Positions 17,967 through 26,403 of a stretch of DNA of 64,000 bases are shown here, in pieces; position 1 is the stretch's first letter; each line of letters opens with the position of its first letter. Made by a program: the position numbers and the translations under genes. The DNA is taken from contig NZ_VLKT01000011.1 in assembly GCF_007830515.1 (NCBI RefSeq), positions 101,056 through 165,055 of the forward strand. The letters run 5' to 3'. The notes under the pieces were generated by a model. The model had not been told where the DNA came from. It ran no database searches and saw only the letters and a list, made by a program, of their open reading frames with translations. Origin of the DNA: Mesorhizobium tianshanense. Lineage in GTDB: Bacteria; Pseudomonadota; Alphaproteobacteria; Rhizobiales; Rhizobiaceae.

Positions 17967-18518
17967 GTGAACTACCCTGTCAACACCATCGAAACCGCCC
18001 CGGAGGCCGCGAGGCCGACGCTGGCGGCGGCGCAGAAGGGGTTCGGCTTTCTGCCCAACCTTCTGGCCGTCATGTCCACCGCCCCTGCGCTGCTGGAGGG
18101 CTATCTGACACTGTCGAAGATTTTCGACGCTTCGTCGCTGTCGGCGGCGGAACGCCAAGTCGTCCTTCTCGCCGTCAGCCGCGAAAATGGCTGCGCCTAC
18201 TGCATGTCGGTGCACACGGCGATTGCCGGGATGCAGAAGGTTCCGGTCGATGCGGTCAACGCCATCCGCGATGACGCCACCATCCCCGATCCGAAGCTTG
18301 AGGCGCTGCGCCGCTTTGCCGCCGCCGTAACTCGCGCACGGGGCTGGGTGTCCGAGGAAGACAGCGCCGCGTTCCTCGCCGCCGGCTATGGCCCGCAGCA
18401 GGTGCTGGAGGTCGTTCTCGGCGTCGGGCTCAAGACCATCTCGAACTACACCACGCATATCGCCAAGACGCCGCTCGACGCCGCCTTCAAACCCCTCGAG
18501 TGGTCGGAAGCGGCCTGA
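17967..18518 (+). CDS. carboxymuconolactone decarboxylase/AhpD-family protein
   Basis: 183 residues of the AhpD-like fold. The redox motif CAYCMSVH, preceded by SRENG, has the Cys-X2-Cys and following His of alkylhydroperoxidase-type members. The GTG at 17967 is preceded by GAGGAG at six bases. The frame is open further upstream, but those residues lack family resemblance. The upstream glutaredoxin could supply electrons. A broken tautomerase gene follows 26 bases after its stop, so the operon once had a third member. Confidence 0.85.
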   Translation: MNYPVNTIETAPEAARPTLAAAQKGFGFLPNLLAVMSTAPALLEGYLTLSKIFDASSLSAAERQVVLLAVSRENGCAYCMSVHTAIAGMQKVPVDAVNAIRDDATIPDPKLEALRRFAAAVTRARGWVSEEDSAAFLAAGYGPQQVLEVVLGVGLKTISNYTTHIAKTPLDAAFKPLEWSEAA

Positions 18519-18544
18519 TCCTACTCAAGCAAAAGGAGACCACA

Positions 18545-18770
18545 ATGCCGCTCGTCAGATCACCGGGGTTGGTGACTATCTGACCCTCAAACAGAAACAG
18601 GAAATCATTCGAAAGGTCACGGATGCCGTCTTCTCCGTCGAGGGCGAGGGTCTTCACCAGGTCACCTGGGTGACGATCCAAGATATTCAGCCCGGTGCCT
18701 TGGCGTTGGCGGAAGCGCTGTTACCGCCGACGATTTGAGGGCCTCGCCAAAGCGGATGGGAATACTTTAC
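18545..18770 (+). pseudogene. 4-oxalocrotonate-tautomerase-like gene, two frameshifts
   Basis: ATG 18545 begins MPLV, with the catalytic Pro1 of the tautomerase family. After a one-base loss at about 18555 a second frame reads ITGVGDYLTLKQKQEIIRKV, then TDAVFSVEGEG and TWVTIQDIQ. After about 18700 a third frame gives VGGSAVTADDLRA. The joined product matches a tautomerase of about 70 residues. An AAAGGAG site precedes the ATG. It is inactive as it stands, or the assembly has two indels. Confidence 0.65.
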
Positions 18771-19645
18771 GGACCTGAACTTTCCGAGGCGGCACCAATT
18801 GCCGCCTCGGCCCCTCAATTTGACCACAGAACCATCGATCTCAAGACGAGATGTGCTCGGGACGGCGATCCTGGACATCCTGAGCAAACGGATGCGCATC
18901 TCTAGCGGTGCTTAAGCCGGTGAGGTCCTCGACATGGGCCGCAAAGTCATTGAGACGCGCTGCAAGCTCGTCGAGCTCAATATTTGCGCGCCGGTCCGGA
19001 AAATGGGTGACGGCGTCGAACTGGTGTTCGATCGACTTCGCCGCGATGCTCGCGGCGAAGCCTCCAACCGAGACGACGAGCGACCGGTTTTCGATAGGCG
19101 ACTGTCATAACGCCTCTCCTTCGACAATGGTAGGAGCGCGGCGCTCGATGCGAACCTGCAAGCCCGTCAACACGCCTGCGATGATCAGGCCTCCCGCCGT
19201 CACTTCGTCGCCGGTTACAAACACCCCGTCCAGTACCGGGCGACAGCACTTGAAATAGGCCGCGGCATCTTGGGGGGCTTAAGCTTTCGTCGGTCAAACG
19301 TCTGTCGAATGCATCTAGAGCGGTTCATTCAGCAGCTTGGTGAGTCCGTTGGACCGGCGTGTACTCGTTTGTCGAAGGTTCAGGAATACAGTCGCAACGG
19401 CCTCACTATGTGATCTAGAAGGTCAACTGCTGATCCTCCCGCTCAACTCCTAATGAACCAGCGGATGCCGGGCGAATGGCGCTCCAGGCCGCTACTTGGG
19501 CGACGAATGGAGGCATTCACTCACGACCGCTGCGGGTTCTTCGACGACCCGCTGTCGTATGACTTACCTTGCGTAGACACAGCTTGTGAAAACGCGCGAT
19601 AAGGTCGGCCTGCGCTAGATTCAAAGATGGCCGGGGCACCAGAAG
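18771..19645. other. 875-base gap with unidentified minus-strand relic
   Basis: Between about 18905 and 19260 the minus strand contains protein-like stretches split between frames and a stop: VLDGVFVTGDEVTAGGLIIAG and IAAKSIEHQFDAVTHFPDRR, then DELAARLNDFAAHVEDLTG. These look like one decayed gene, but I cannot assign a family. The remainder (19270-19640) holds nothing I recognise and is lower in GC. Confidence 0.3.
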
Positions 19646-20155
19646 ATGGCACACCGAATGTGCAACGCAATGCTTGGCTTCGCGGCACTTGCCCTAGCCG
19701 CGTGCCAATCGGCTCCTGAAACGTTGCAACCGGCCACTCTCGAACCTGCGTTAGAACCTGGTGCCATTCCTCCCCAACCTGCCTTGGTTCCTTCCGGCTC
19801 AGCAATCATGCATCAATCCGTGGCGGTCATTTCTCCTGGCAAGGGCGTTCCAACAAAGTACGCTGCTTTTTCGGGTCTATGGGCCGGACGATTGGATGGG
19901 ATGTATGACGCCAAACTTGCTGTTCAGACGATTTCTTCCGATGGGAAGGTGACGGTCACCTATGCGTGGGGAAATCTGGGCGACAACTATCCGGGAGAGG
20001 CCGCCGGCGCTGGAAGAATTGTGGGGACTACGTTGAAGCTTGAGCGCCTACCGAATGGCGCGGAGGTCAGTTTTGTTATGCTGTCCGACGAAGCCCTCGC
20101 CGGAACCGTTAGGCTTGCTGGCCAGACCTACACGGGCGCGTTCCTCAGGCAATGA
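19646..20155 (+). CDS. putative outer-membrane lipoprotein
   Basis: A 169-residue protein with a type II signal peptide: the lipobox LAAC places the lipidated Cys at residue 20. A proline-rich linker (about 25-45) leads to a compact beta-rich domain (about 65-169) with FSGLWAGRLDGMYDAKLAVQ and a final TYTGAFLRQ strand. That pattern resembles small lipid-anchored proteins with an extracytoplasmic barrel. I recognise no named family. It stands alone with relics on both sides. Confidence 0.65.
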   Translation: MAHRMCNAMLGFAALALAACQSAPETLQPATLEPALEPGAIPPQPALVPSGSAIMHQSVAVISPGKGVPTKYAAFSGLWAGRLDGMYDAKLAVQTISSDGKVTVTYAWGNLGDNYPGEAAGAGRIVGTTLKLERLPNGAEVSFVMLSDEALAGTVRLAGQTYTGAFLRQ

Positions 20156-20299
20156 TCAAAGACGCGTCTGAAGGGCTGTGGAGAGGGCCAAACGACTGTT
20201 CCAATTTTGCAGCCTGTTGTTACCGGAGTGGGGCCGTGCAGGTCGTGATCCCCAGATGTGAGCCACAACTCGATGCAAATGATCGTCGAACTTCTTGCC

Positions 20300-20495
20300 C
20301 GCCGCCGACGGCAAGCGTGGCCTGATCACCCTTCGCCTCACGAATGACGGCCTCGATGCTCTGGTGGTTGATATGCGAGAAATAGCTGTCGCCGGTCGGC
20401 TCGAACCATTTCGCCATTTTCACCTCAAGAGCCTTTCCAAGCCGGTCTGCGTGCTCCAAAGCGCCTTTACGGTCATAGCAATGAGGCTTCCGCAC
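20300..20495 (-). pseudogene. ParB-family protein C-terminal relic
   Basis: The minus strand reads YDRKGALEHADRLGKALEVK, then MAKWFEPTGDSYFSHINHQS and IEAVIREAKGDQA, matching the C-terminal region of plasmid-type ParB-like proteins seen in rhizobia. After this the frame breaks at about 20300, and the N-terminal ParB nuclease/HTH domain is absent. It points to former plasmid or integrative-element DNA. Confidence 0.55.
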
Positions 20496-20534
20496 AGCGT
20501 TGACGGAATGAGCCGCCGCAAAAGGGGCGGCGCC

Positions 20535-20552
20535 GATCCGCGGATGCGGATC
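20535..20552. other. perfect hairpin downstream of Vgb-like gene
   Basis: GATCCGC-GGAT-GCGGATC forms a seven-pair stem with a four-base loop about 105 bases beyond the stop of the Vgb-like gene, on its downstream side. It has no T-tract. It could be a weak terminator or mRNA 3' stabiliser. Confidence 0.3.
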
Positions 20553-20656
20553 CGCGTCGATCCAGCACGGAGCGCGGCGCTAGCAGCGCGGAGGAAGGAC
20601 GGGGAGACCGATTTTCGCCTTGCTGGCGCTAATGAAGCCGCGGCTGGGACGGCGCC

Positions 20657-21601
20657 TCACTTGGCGGAGACGGTGCGGATCACGACCAGCCGGTCGGCCC
20701 CGGATTCTGGCAGCCAAACCTCTCCGCGGCGGCCATTGATCTGACGGACATCCGCGTTTTCCGTCGACTTGGGGTACGTCGTAAACTTGTCTGTCTGCGG
20801 ATCGAACGCGTGCACGGCATTCCCTCCGAAATCGGAGAGCCAGACAATGTCGCGCTCGTCCACATAGACCGCATAGGTGCGAGGAAGGTCGCCGGGCAAA
20901 CGCCAAGCGTTCCAGCCGCCGTCATGGGGGTCGTAGACCGATACCTGTCCCGCGTTCCATTCCGAAACCCAAAGCCGTCCCCGGCTGTCCGACCACACGC
21001 GGCGCGCCCCCTGGTCCGGGGTCGGAGGCTCGATCACTCGAGGTTCACCGCTCTTGCGGTCGATGCTTGCCAGATAGCTGCCGGCGAGCGACACGAAGTA
21101 GACGTCTCCGTTGGGGGTCGCAGTAATCCCGTAGGGGCCGCGGCCCTCTGGAGCGTGGAAAATTTTCATGTCGCCCGTCTCAGGGTCGAGCCTTCCGTAG
21201 ATTCCGCTCTGCCCGGTGAACCAGAGGAGACCGTCGCCGTCGAAGGCGGCAGTATTGAGATTGGCGTAGCCGACGTCCTGCGGAAGCGCCCACACCTTGA
21301 TTTCCTCGGTTGTCGAGTCGAAGCGCACGATCGCGTTGAGCCCGCCATCGGTTATCCACGCGTCACCGTCCGGACCCTGGATGACACCGTGAGGGCTGGA
21401 TCCTTCGTTGCCGGTCTCGGGATCGAGAATACCCAGTGCCCCCTGTCGCTGGGCCGTGTACCAGATGTCTCCGTCGGGCGCGGGCGCGACGTCATGGGGA
21501 TGCGCGCCCTGCGGGAGACTGTAGACCTGACGTTCCTGCGCGTAGGCCGGGAAGGCGGCAAGGCTGGCGGCGAGTGCGATAAAGCGGAAGAGGCGGCGCA
21601 T
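20657..21601 (-). CDS. secreted Vgb/streptogramin-lyase-like beta-propeller
   Basis: 314 residues with a signal peptide (about 1-22, ending AYA-QERQ), then a seven-bladed propeller. The repeating units are like GPDGDAWITDGGLNAIVRFD, DGDGLLWFTGQSGIYGRLD and PNGDVYFVSLAGSYLASID. The family includes virginiamycin B lyase, but many exported environmental members are not antibiotic-resistance enzymes. ATG 21601 follows GGAGAG at seven bases; a start ten codons earlier is less likely. It is monocistronic. The activity is uncertain. Confidence 0.8.
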   Translation of the reverse strand: MRRLFRFIALAASLAAFPAYAQERQVYSLPQGAHPHDVAPAPDGDIWYTAQRQGALGILDPETGNEGSSPHGVIQGPDGDAWITDGGLNAIVRFDSTTEEIKVWALPQDVGYANLNTAAFDGDGLLWFTGQSGIYGRLDPETGDMKIFHAPEGRGPYGITATPNGDVYFVSLAGSYLASIDRKSGEPRVIEPPTPDQGARRVWSDSRGRLWVSEWNAGQVSVYDPHDGGWNAWRLPGDLPRTYAVYVDERDIVWLSDFGGNAVHAFDPQTDKFTTYPKSTENADVRQINGRRGEVWLPESGADRLVVIRTVSAK

Positions 21602-21794
21602 GAGAACTCTCCATGCTGCGGCATGTGCCACTACTCTAGGCGCAAAGTTCGTCGCGGCAATGACGGATCGGGAAAATCACGGCGCCCTGCACTGCGTTTC
21701 ACCGCCCCGCGGATCGACCAATCCAGCCCTGCTGTTGGGGCACCCTTGGGGTTCGACTGACGCGCTTATGGAACCCAATCCGGCTTGGCAAGGA

Positions 21795-21887
21795 TGCGTA
21801 TTCAACAGGCGCAATGCGCCAAAAGCTTTGGCGCGAAGGGCAAGCATCTTGCCGATATGGCCATAGCCGAGGATGCCAATGCTGAAT
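21795..21887 (-). pseudogene. D-2-hydroxyacid dehydrogenase NAD-binding relic
   Basis: A short minus-strand stretch reads SIGILGYGHIGKMLALRAKA then FGALRLL, the Rossmann GxGxxG segment of D-isomer-specific 2-hydroxyacid dehydrogenases. Nothing before or after continues the enzyme. It abuts the PrtN relic directly, so the two were joined by a rearrangement. Confidence 0.5.
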
Positions 21888-21992
21888 CAATTTCGGCGAC
21901 GTCAGGTGGGAGAAATAGTCTCGGCAGACGTCATCGATCGGGATGATGGCCTTACCACCATACTGAGCCATCAAAAGCAGTGCCGTGTTCAT
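21882..21992 (-). pseudogene. pyocin activator PrtN-like N-terminal relic
   Basis: MNTALLLMAQYGGKAIIPID and DVCRDYFSHLTSPKLIQ match the N-terminus of PrtN-family regulators, small phage/pyocin-type activators. After residue 37 the sequence changes abruptly into hydroxyacid-dehydrogenase coding in another frame. Full members are about 90-100 residues. Confidence 0.55.
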
Positions 21993-22194
21993 GTCGGGTT
22001 ACCACCTCCAGTCTGGAACCTAGCAAGCCGCCCGACGGGTTCAACCTTCCGTCACTGCCGGGCAGGGGAGGGCGTGCAAAACTGTAGGCGCGACCTAAGA
22101 AACGGTCGGGCTCGAGTCAGTAGACCGCTACATCGCTACACCCACTATCGAAAACGCCTTCTTCCACTATCGCCGGCATGCGGCGTAACTGCAA

Positions 22195-22240
22195 ACTACG
22201 AATCTGGGGGTCAGGAGTTCGAATCTCTTCGGGCGCGCCA
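22195..22240 (+). other. tRNA-Arg(ACG) 3'-half fragment, probable att site
   Basis: From 22196 the sequence is an intact 3' half of tRNA-Arg: anticodon loop CTACGAA (anticodon ACG), TCTGG stem, variable loop, T-arm AGGAG-TTCGAAT-CTCTT, acceptor half CGGGCGC, G and CCA ending at 22240. The 5' half is missing; the bases before the loop do not pair. An exact cut-off in the anticodon loop is the signature of tyrosine-integrase attachment sites. All stems expected from this half are undamaged, so the scar is young or selected. Confidence 0.65.
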
Positions 22241-22660
22241 TTCTAACCAATTGAAATTGATTATCTTTTCGGTCTTTCGCGCTAGGGCGTACCGGCTTAG
22301 TTTCTGGAATTAAGCCGGTTTTGGAAGAAGGGATACTCCCGCGAACCGAATAGTAGCGTAGGCGCAAAAAGCCGTCCCTGTTGTAATTGTAGACAAGCGG
22401 CGAGCCGCAGTCTGGTGAGCCACGGTCGGCGTTCGGCGCGGTTCGGAAAATGGAGGGAGGAGCACCGACCCAATACAGATTGGCCTGTCACTCGCGAACG
22501 AGGACTGCAAAAGGCTGCCGGTCGCTTTCTCACATATGCCGAGTAGCAGTGCTCTACCGCCAACGGCTCCCATCGAAGTGAACAGCGCCTGCGGTGTTCA
22601 GCAAGAACAGTCGAGCGCGCACTCTCGCAAGCTGGCAGATTGCTCTCACCACAGGAGAAC
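22241..22660. other. 420-base gap
   Basis: This lies between the tRNA-Arg fragment and the AraC-type gene. The start is AT-rich for this window, as often seen beside attachment sites. I find no protein, RNA or IS end; the last part should hold the promoter of the AraC-type gene. Confidence 0.3.
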
Positions 22661-23537
22661 ATGATGACGACGCGGCAAGATCCCTACCACTCGCGTATGA
22701 AACGGGTCTTGAACTACATCGACCGACATCTTGAGGATGACCTTAGCCTAGACACGCTTAGTGCCGTTGCGGTCCAAGTACCATTTCCACCGCCAATTCA
22801 GGGGACACTTCGGCATATCAGTGCATCGCTACGTCCAACTCGTTCGTATGAAACGGGCGGGACAGGTGCTTGCGTTCAAGGACGAGGCGAGCGTGACCGA
22901 AACCGCACTGGATGTCGGTTACGATGCGCCCGATGCCTTCGCCCGCGCGTTTCGGAAGAGCTTTGGGCAATTGCCTTCGGCATTTCGGGACACGCCCGAC
23001 TGGGAGGTGTGGTTTGCCCGCCTGTGGCCATTGACCAACGCGCGGAGCAAGCTCATGAAAACGGCGTACTCTTTGAATGACGTCACCATCCTGGACGTGC
23101 CGGAAACACCCGTTGCCGTCTTGCAGCACCGAGGCAATCCGGCCCTGGTCGGCGAGACTATTCAGAAATTCATCGCCTGGCGAAGGGCGGAAGGTTTGGG
23201 CGCGGCGTCTAGTGCGACCTACAATGTGTTTCATTCGGATTCCGAGATGATGCCGCCGGACGAATTCCGCGTCGACATATGTGCAGCGACCGATCGGAAA
23301 ATAGAGATGAACGAGCAGGGCGTGGAAGCCGGTGTTCTTCGGGCCGGACGATGTGCGGTGCTTCGAGTAATCGGGGCAGAAGATGTCGAGCTCGCGATTG
23401 AATTTTTGTATCGCGACTGATTGCCGTCAAGCGGTGAGGCTCTTCGGGATTTTCCTCTCTACTGTCAGCGGGTGAGTTTTGTTCCGATCGTCCCAGAGCA
23501 CGAGGCCATCACCGACATCTTCCTCCCATTGGTGTGA
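22661..23537 (+). pseudogene. AraC-type regulator with GyrI-like domain, frameshifted and stopped
   Basis: AGGAG precedes the ATGs at 22661/22664. The first frame gives HSRMKRVLNYIDRHLEDDLS (start of the AraC HTH). At about 22760 the frame shifts to SKYHFHRQFRGHFGISVHRY and continues with the second HTH and a GyrI-like effector-binding domain up to a TGA at 23418. Beyond that stop the same frame continues LPSSGEALRDFPLYCQRV to VPEHEAITDIFLPLV and a TGA at 23535, the normal C-terminus. The TGA most simply replaces the tryptophan codon TGG. One frameshift and one nonsense change make it inactive. Confidence 0.75.
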
Positions 23538-23821
23538 TTGCTGACCTTCCAGTGGCCGTCATCTCCGCTGCAATCGAACGTGGGTTAAATCACCACTGGT
23601 GACAGCCAAATTCCGCGCCACGCTAATGTCTGCTTGGTCCGCACCGCGACCTCCAGAATGGTTCGCCAACAAACTCGGGCTGTTGCACAGTGGAGACAGG
23701 CGCTTTCAGGACTCCAAATCAGCGGTATCGTCAGTCGCTAAACAAGAAGCCCTGTAGAGCCTGGCATTACGCATATGGATTGGGGTGGTCATCACCGCGA
23801 TCGCCTCAGTAAGGAGACAAA
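23538..23821. other. spacer upstream of VOC gene
   Basis: 284 bases with no recognisable coding sequence. It must hold the promoter of the VOC-fold gene, and AAGGAG is present just before that ATG. Confidence 0.3.
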
Positions 23822-24196
23822 ATGGAAAAGGTGCTCGGCATCGGTGGCTTCTTCTTCCGAGCGAAGGAGCCCGGTGCGCTCGCTCGATGGTATGCCGACC
23901 ATCTCGGCGTGGCGCTGCCTCCAGAAAGCTATGACCGCTCGTGGGAGCAACAGCAGGGCGCCACCGTTTTTGCTCCCTTTGCCGCAACTAGTGACTATTT
24001 AGGTCGGGTCGATCAGCAGTGGATGATCAATTTCCGGGTGCGCGACCTCCAGGCCATGGTCGCACAACTCACCGCGGCCGGATTAGAGGTTGAGGTCGGC
24101 CCCGAACACTACCCAAACGGTCGGTTCGCCCGGCTTGCCGATCCAGAGGGCAACCCGATCCAGCTCTGGCACGCGGAGGGGGCCGACCGCGACTGA
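23822..24196 (+). CDS. VOC-superfamily (glyoxalase/bleomycin-resistance-like) protein
   Basis: A 124-residue single-chain vicinal-oxygen-chelate protein. Two beta-alpha-beta-beta-beta modules are visible: GIGGFFFRAKEPGALARWYA with DHLGV, and MINFRVRDLQAMVAQLTAAG ending RLADPEGNPIQLWH. The DPEGN...LWH ending carries the usual Glu/His metal region. AAGGAG lies seven bases before the ATG. Members include glyoxalases, thiol transferases and dioxygenases, so the substrate cannot be told. It is monocistronic. Confidence 0.8.
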   Translation: MEKVLGIGGFFFRAKEPGALARWYADHLGVALPPESYDRSWEQQQGATVFAPFAATSDYLGRVDQQWMINFRVRDLQAMVAQLTAAGLEVEVGPEHYPNGRFARLADPEGNPIQLWHAEGADRD

Positions 24197-24319
24197 AGGC
24201 ACTCGAGCAGGCGGAAACGCAGCGCCGAACCTAGGCTTCGGTTGAGCCCCTTCTAGAGCATCTTCCTTGAACGCGGAGTCGGCTCGAGGAGTTGTGCTAC
24301 AGAGAGCCGCTTTGCGGCC

Positions 24320-25252
24320 TCAGTTTCCAACGTCAATCGCCGATGACATATCCGCCGCCGCCGCGACAATAGCGCGCCTTAGCCAGATGTGCCTGGGGGT
24401 GTCCTGCTGACGCGCATGCCATGCGAGACTCATCGTGAAGCTCCCAAGATCGAGGGGCGGCGGCAACGATACCAGGCGCTTCATACTGGCGGCGGCGCGT
24501 GCCAGGCTCGACGGCAGGGTCATGATGAGGTCGGAGCGGGCGGCTATCTCCACCGCTGCAAAGAAGTTCGGCACGCGCAGCTTCACCCGTCGCGTTCGCC
24601 CCATGCGCGCAAGCACCTCATCGACGGGCGCAGGCCCGACGCCGGTGACGCTCACTACGATGTGCTCAAGCGCCAGAAAGCGGTCAAGCGTGAGTTTTCC
24701 GACAGCGGCCGGATGATCCGTGCGCACTAATGTCACAAGTTTTTCGTCATAGAGGCGGCGGCGGCGGATACCGGCGGGTGCTTCGTCGATCAGCGCCACC
24801 ATCGCATCCGCGTCATCGTCCTCCAGCGCTTTGATTCCGTTCGCGCCCGGCGCGACAATGTCAAGATCAAGGGACGGTGCCTCTCGTGCGAGGCGAGCGA
24901 GCAAATGCGGCGCGAGCGCGGCGGCCTGAAGATCGGGCATCAGAAGCCGAACTTGACCCTTCGCCGTCGCGGGATCGAACGGGTTCGCCTCCAGCATCTC
25001 GCCGATGCCGGCCAGTATCCGGCGCAGAACGGGGCGCACCTCCTCAGCGCGGGCGCTGAGAACGTAACCGCCCGGCCCATCGACCAGCAGCGTATCCGAA
25101 AACAGCGCGCGCAATCTCCCGAGTGCACGGCTCGCGGCCGGCTGGCTCATGCCGAGCCGGTTTGCGGCACGGGTGACGTTCTTCTCGTCCAACAGCGCCT
25201 CGAGCGCCACCAGCAGGTTGAGGTCGATCCGGCGTAAATTCACTTCGCGCAT
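24320..25252 (-). CDS. LysR-family transcriptional regulator
   Basis: 310 residues. The N-terminal winged HTH (about 1-65) reads RRIDLNLLVALEALLDEKNV and RLGMSQPAASRALGRLRAL; a periplasmic-binding-like effector domain follows. It belongs to the NodD/NahR-like subgroup judged by the DLNLL start. I place the start at ATG 25252, with a dyad eight bases upstream. It diverges from the NmrA-like gene at 25337 and very probably controls it. Confidence 0.85.
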   Translation of the reverse strand: MREVNLRRIDLNLLVALEALLDEKNVTRAANRLGMSQPAASRALGRLRALFSDTLLVDGPGGYVLSARAEEVRPVLRRILAGIGEMLEANPFDPATAKGQVRLLMPDLQAAALAPHLLARLAREAPSLDLDIVAPGANGIKALEDDDADAMVALIDEAPAGIRRRRLYDEKLVTLVRTDHPAAVGKLTLDRFLALEHIVVSVTGVGPAPVDEVLARMGRTRRVKLRVPNFFAAVEIAARSDLIMTLPSSLARAAASMKRLVSLPPPLDLGSFTMSLAWHARQQDTPRHIWLRRAIVAAAADMSSAIDVGN

Positions 25253-25259
25253 GATGGCT

Positions 25260-25274
25260 ATACATACCATGTAT
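25260..25274. promoter_or_regulatory. ATACAT-N3-ATGTAT dyad, candidate LysR operator
   Basis: A perfect 6-3-6 inverted repeat in the LysR/NmrA-like intergenic region. It contains T-N11-A (25261 to 25273), the classical LysR-type core, and lies just upstream of the regulator start. Position and symmetry fit autorepression and divergent activation. Confidence 0.5.
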
Positions 25275-25336
25275 TAGACGCATGACAACCTAGCACCTAT
25301 CCTTCCTCCATCGAGCAAACCGAAGGAGCAGCAATC

Positions 25337-26215
25337 ATGTATATTGTACTTGGAGCAAACGGACGGGCAGGCGGCGAAGCAGCGCGCGCGCTCATCGAAC
25401 GCGGCGAGGCTGTTCGTGTCGTCCTGCGTCGCAAGGAACAGAGCGAAAAATGGACAACCCTCGGCGCCGAGGTGGCAGTCGCGAGCATCGAGGATCCCGG
25501 TGCGATGGCCGATGCGCTGAAGGGCGCGCAGGCCGCGTTCCTGCTCAATCCGCCGCCGGTGAGCGGTGATCCCTACGCGCGCACGGAAGAACTCGGCGCG
25601 GCGCTGGCCGATGCGGCACGGCGGGCGCGGCTCCCCAAGGCCGTCGTCCTGTCGTCCATCGGAGCGCAACATGTCTCCGGCACCGGGGTCATCGCCACCC
25701 TCAACCGGTTTGAGGCGCTGCTTGACGGGGTGGCGCCGGCGACCGCCTTTCTGCGGTCGGGCTATTTTGTCGAGACCTGGAGCGAGGTGGCGGAACCAGT
25801 TCTGTCGGAAAGCGTGCTGCCGACCTTTATCGAGCCCTCTCAGCAAATCCCGATGGTGAGCACGATCGATGTCGGCCGCACGGCGGCAGCCCTCCTTCGT
25901 GAGGAATGGATCGGCAAGCGGGTCGTGGAACTGGGCGGACCGGAGGACTGGAGCGCCGGCGACGTGGCGTCGGCATTCGAGGAAATTCTCGGCCGGCCGG
26001 TGGAGTCGGTGCTTGTTCCGCCGGAGCAGCGTGCCGCGCTGCTTGCCGAGGAAGGCGTGCCCGGCGAGGTGTCGAGCGCGCTCCTCGGCATGTATGAGGG
26101 AATCGCCAATGGGCTGTTCGTGCGCCAGAACGACAGCGAGCACCGGCGCGGAACGACTTCTCTGACGGCAGCGATAGAGCGCGTTGTCGCAGCGGTCGGA
26201 CAAGCAGGCCGCTGA
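25337..26215 (+). CDS. NmrA-like NAD(P)-binding protein
   Basis: 292 residues of the atypical short-chain dehydrogenase class. MYIVLGANGRAGGEAARALI has the GxxGxxG nucleotide-binding motif at residues 6-12, and VVLSSIGAQH and FLRSGYFVETW are typical of the NmrA/quinone-oxidoreductase-like group. GAAGGAGCA precedes the ATG. The adjacent divergent LysR regulator suggests induction by a small molecule, perhaps a quinone or electrophile. Oxidoreductase or redox-sensing roles are both possible. Confidence 0.8.
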   Translation: MYIVLGANGRAGGEAARALIERGEAVRVVLRRKEQSEKWTTLGAEVAVASIEDPGAMADALKGAQAAFLLNPPPVSGDPYARTEELGAALADAARRARLPKAVVLSSIGAQHVSGTGVIATLNRFEALLDGVAPATAFLRSGYFVETWSEVAEPVLSESVLPTFIEPSQQIPMVSTIDVGRTAAALLREEWIGKRVVELGGPEDWSAGDVASAFEEILGRPVESVLVPPEQRAALLAEEGVPGEVSSALLGMYEGIANGLFVRQNDSEHRRGTTSLTAAIERVVAAVGQAGR

Positions 26216-26403
26216 TCCTCAGCCGAGTAGCGACGGCCGAATCCGAAACAGGAGTGGATCACGGAGTTTCCAGCCGCTTGTAGGAAAGTTTTCGGCCGCA
26301 ATGCTCGCGCGTCTCGCCGGCCAAACGCTCTCGGCGACATCCGGAACTCGCGCCACTCGTTTGAATTTAACTCCATTTCCAGACGGCAAAAAGGAATCTT
26401 GAC

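Noticed and set aside
20657..21601. Vgb-like gene as an antibiotic-resistance determinant
   Set aside because: It has a signal peptide and belongs to a broad propeller family; resistance cannot be inferred.
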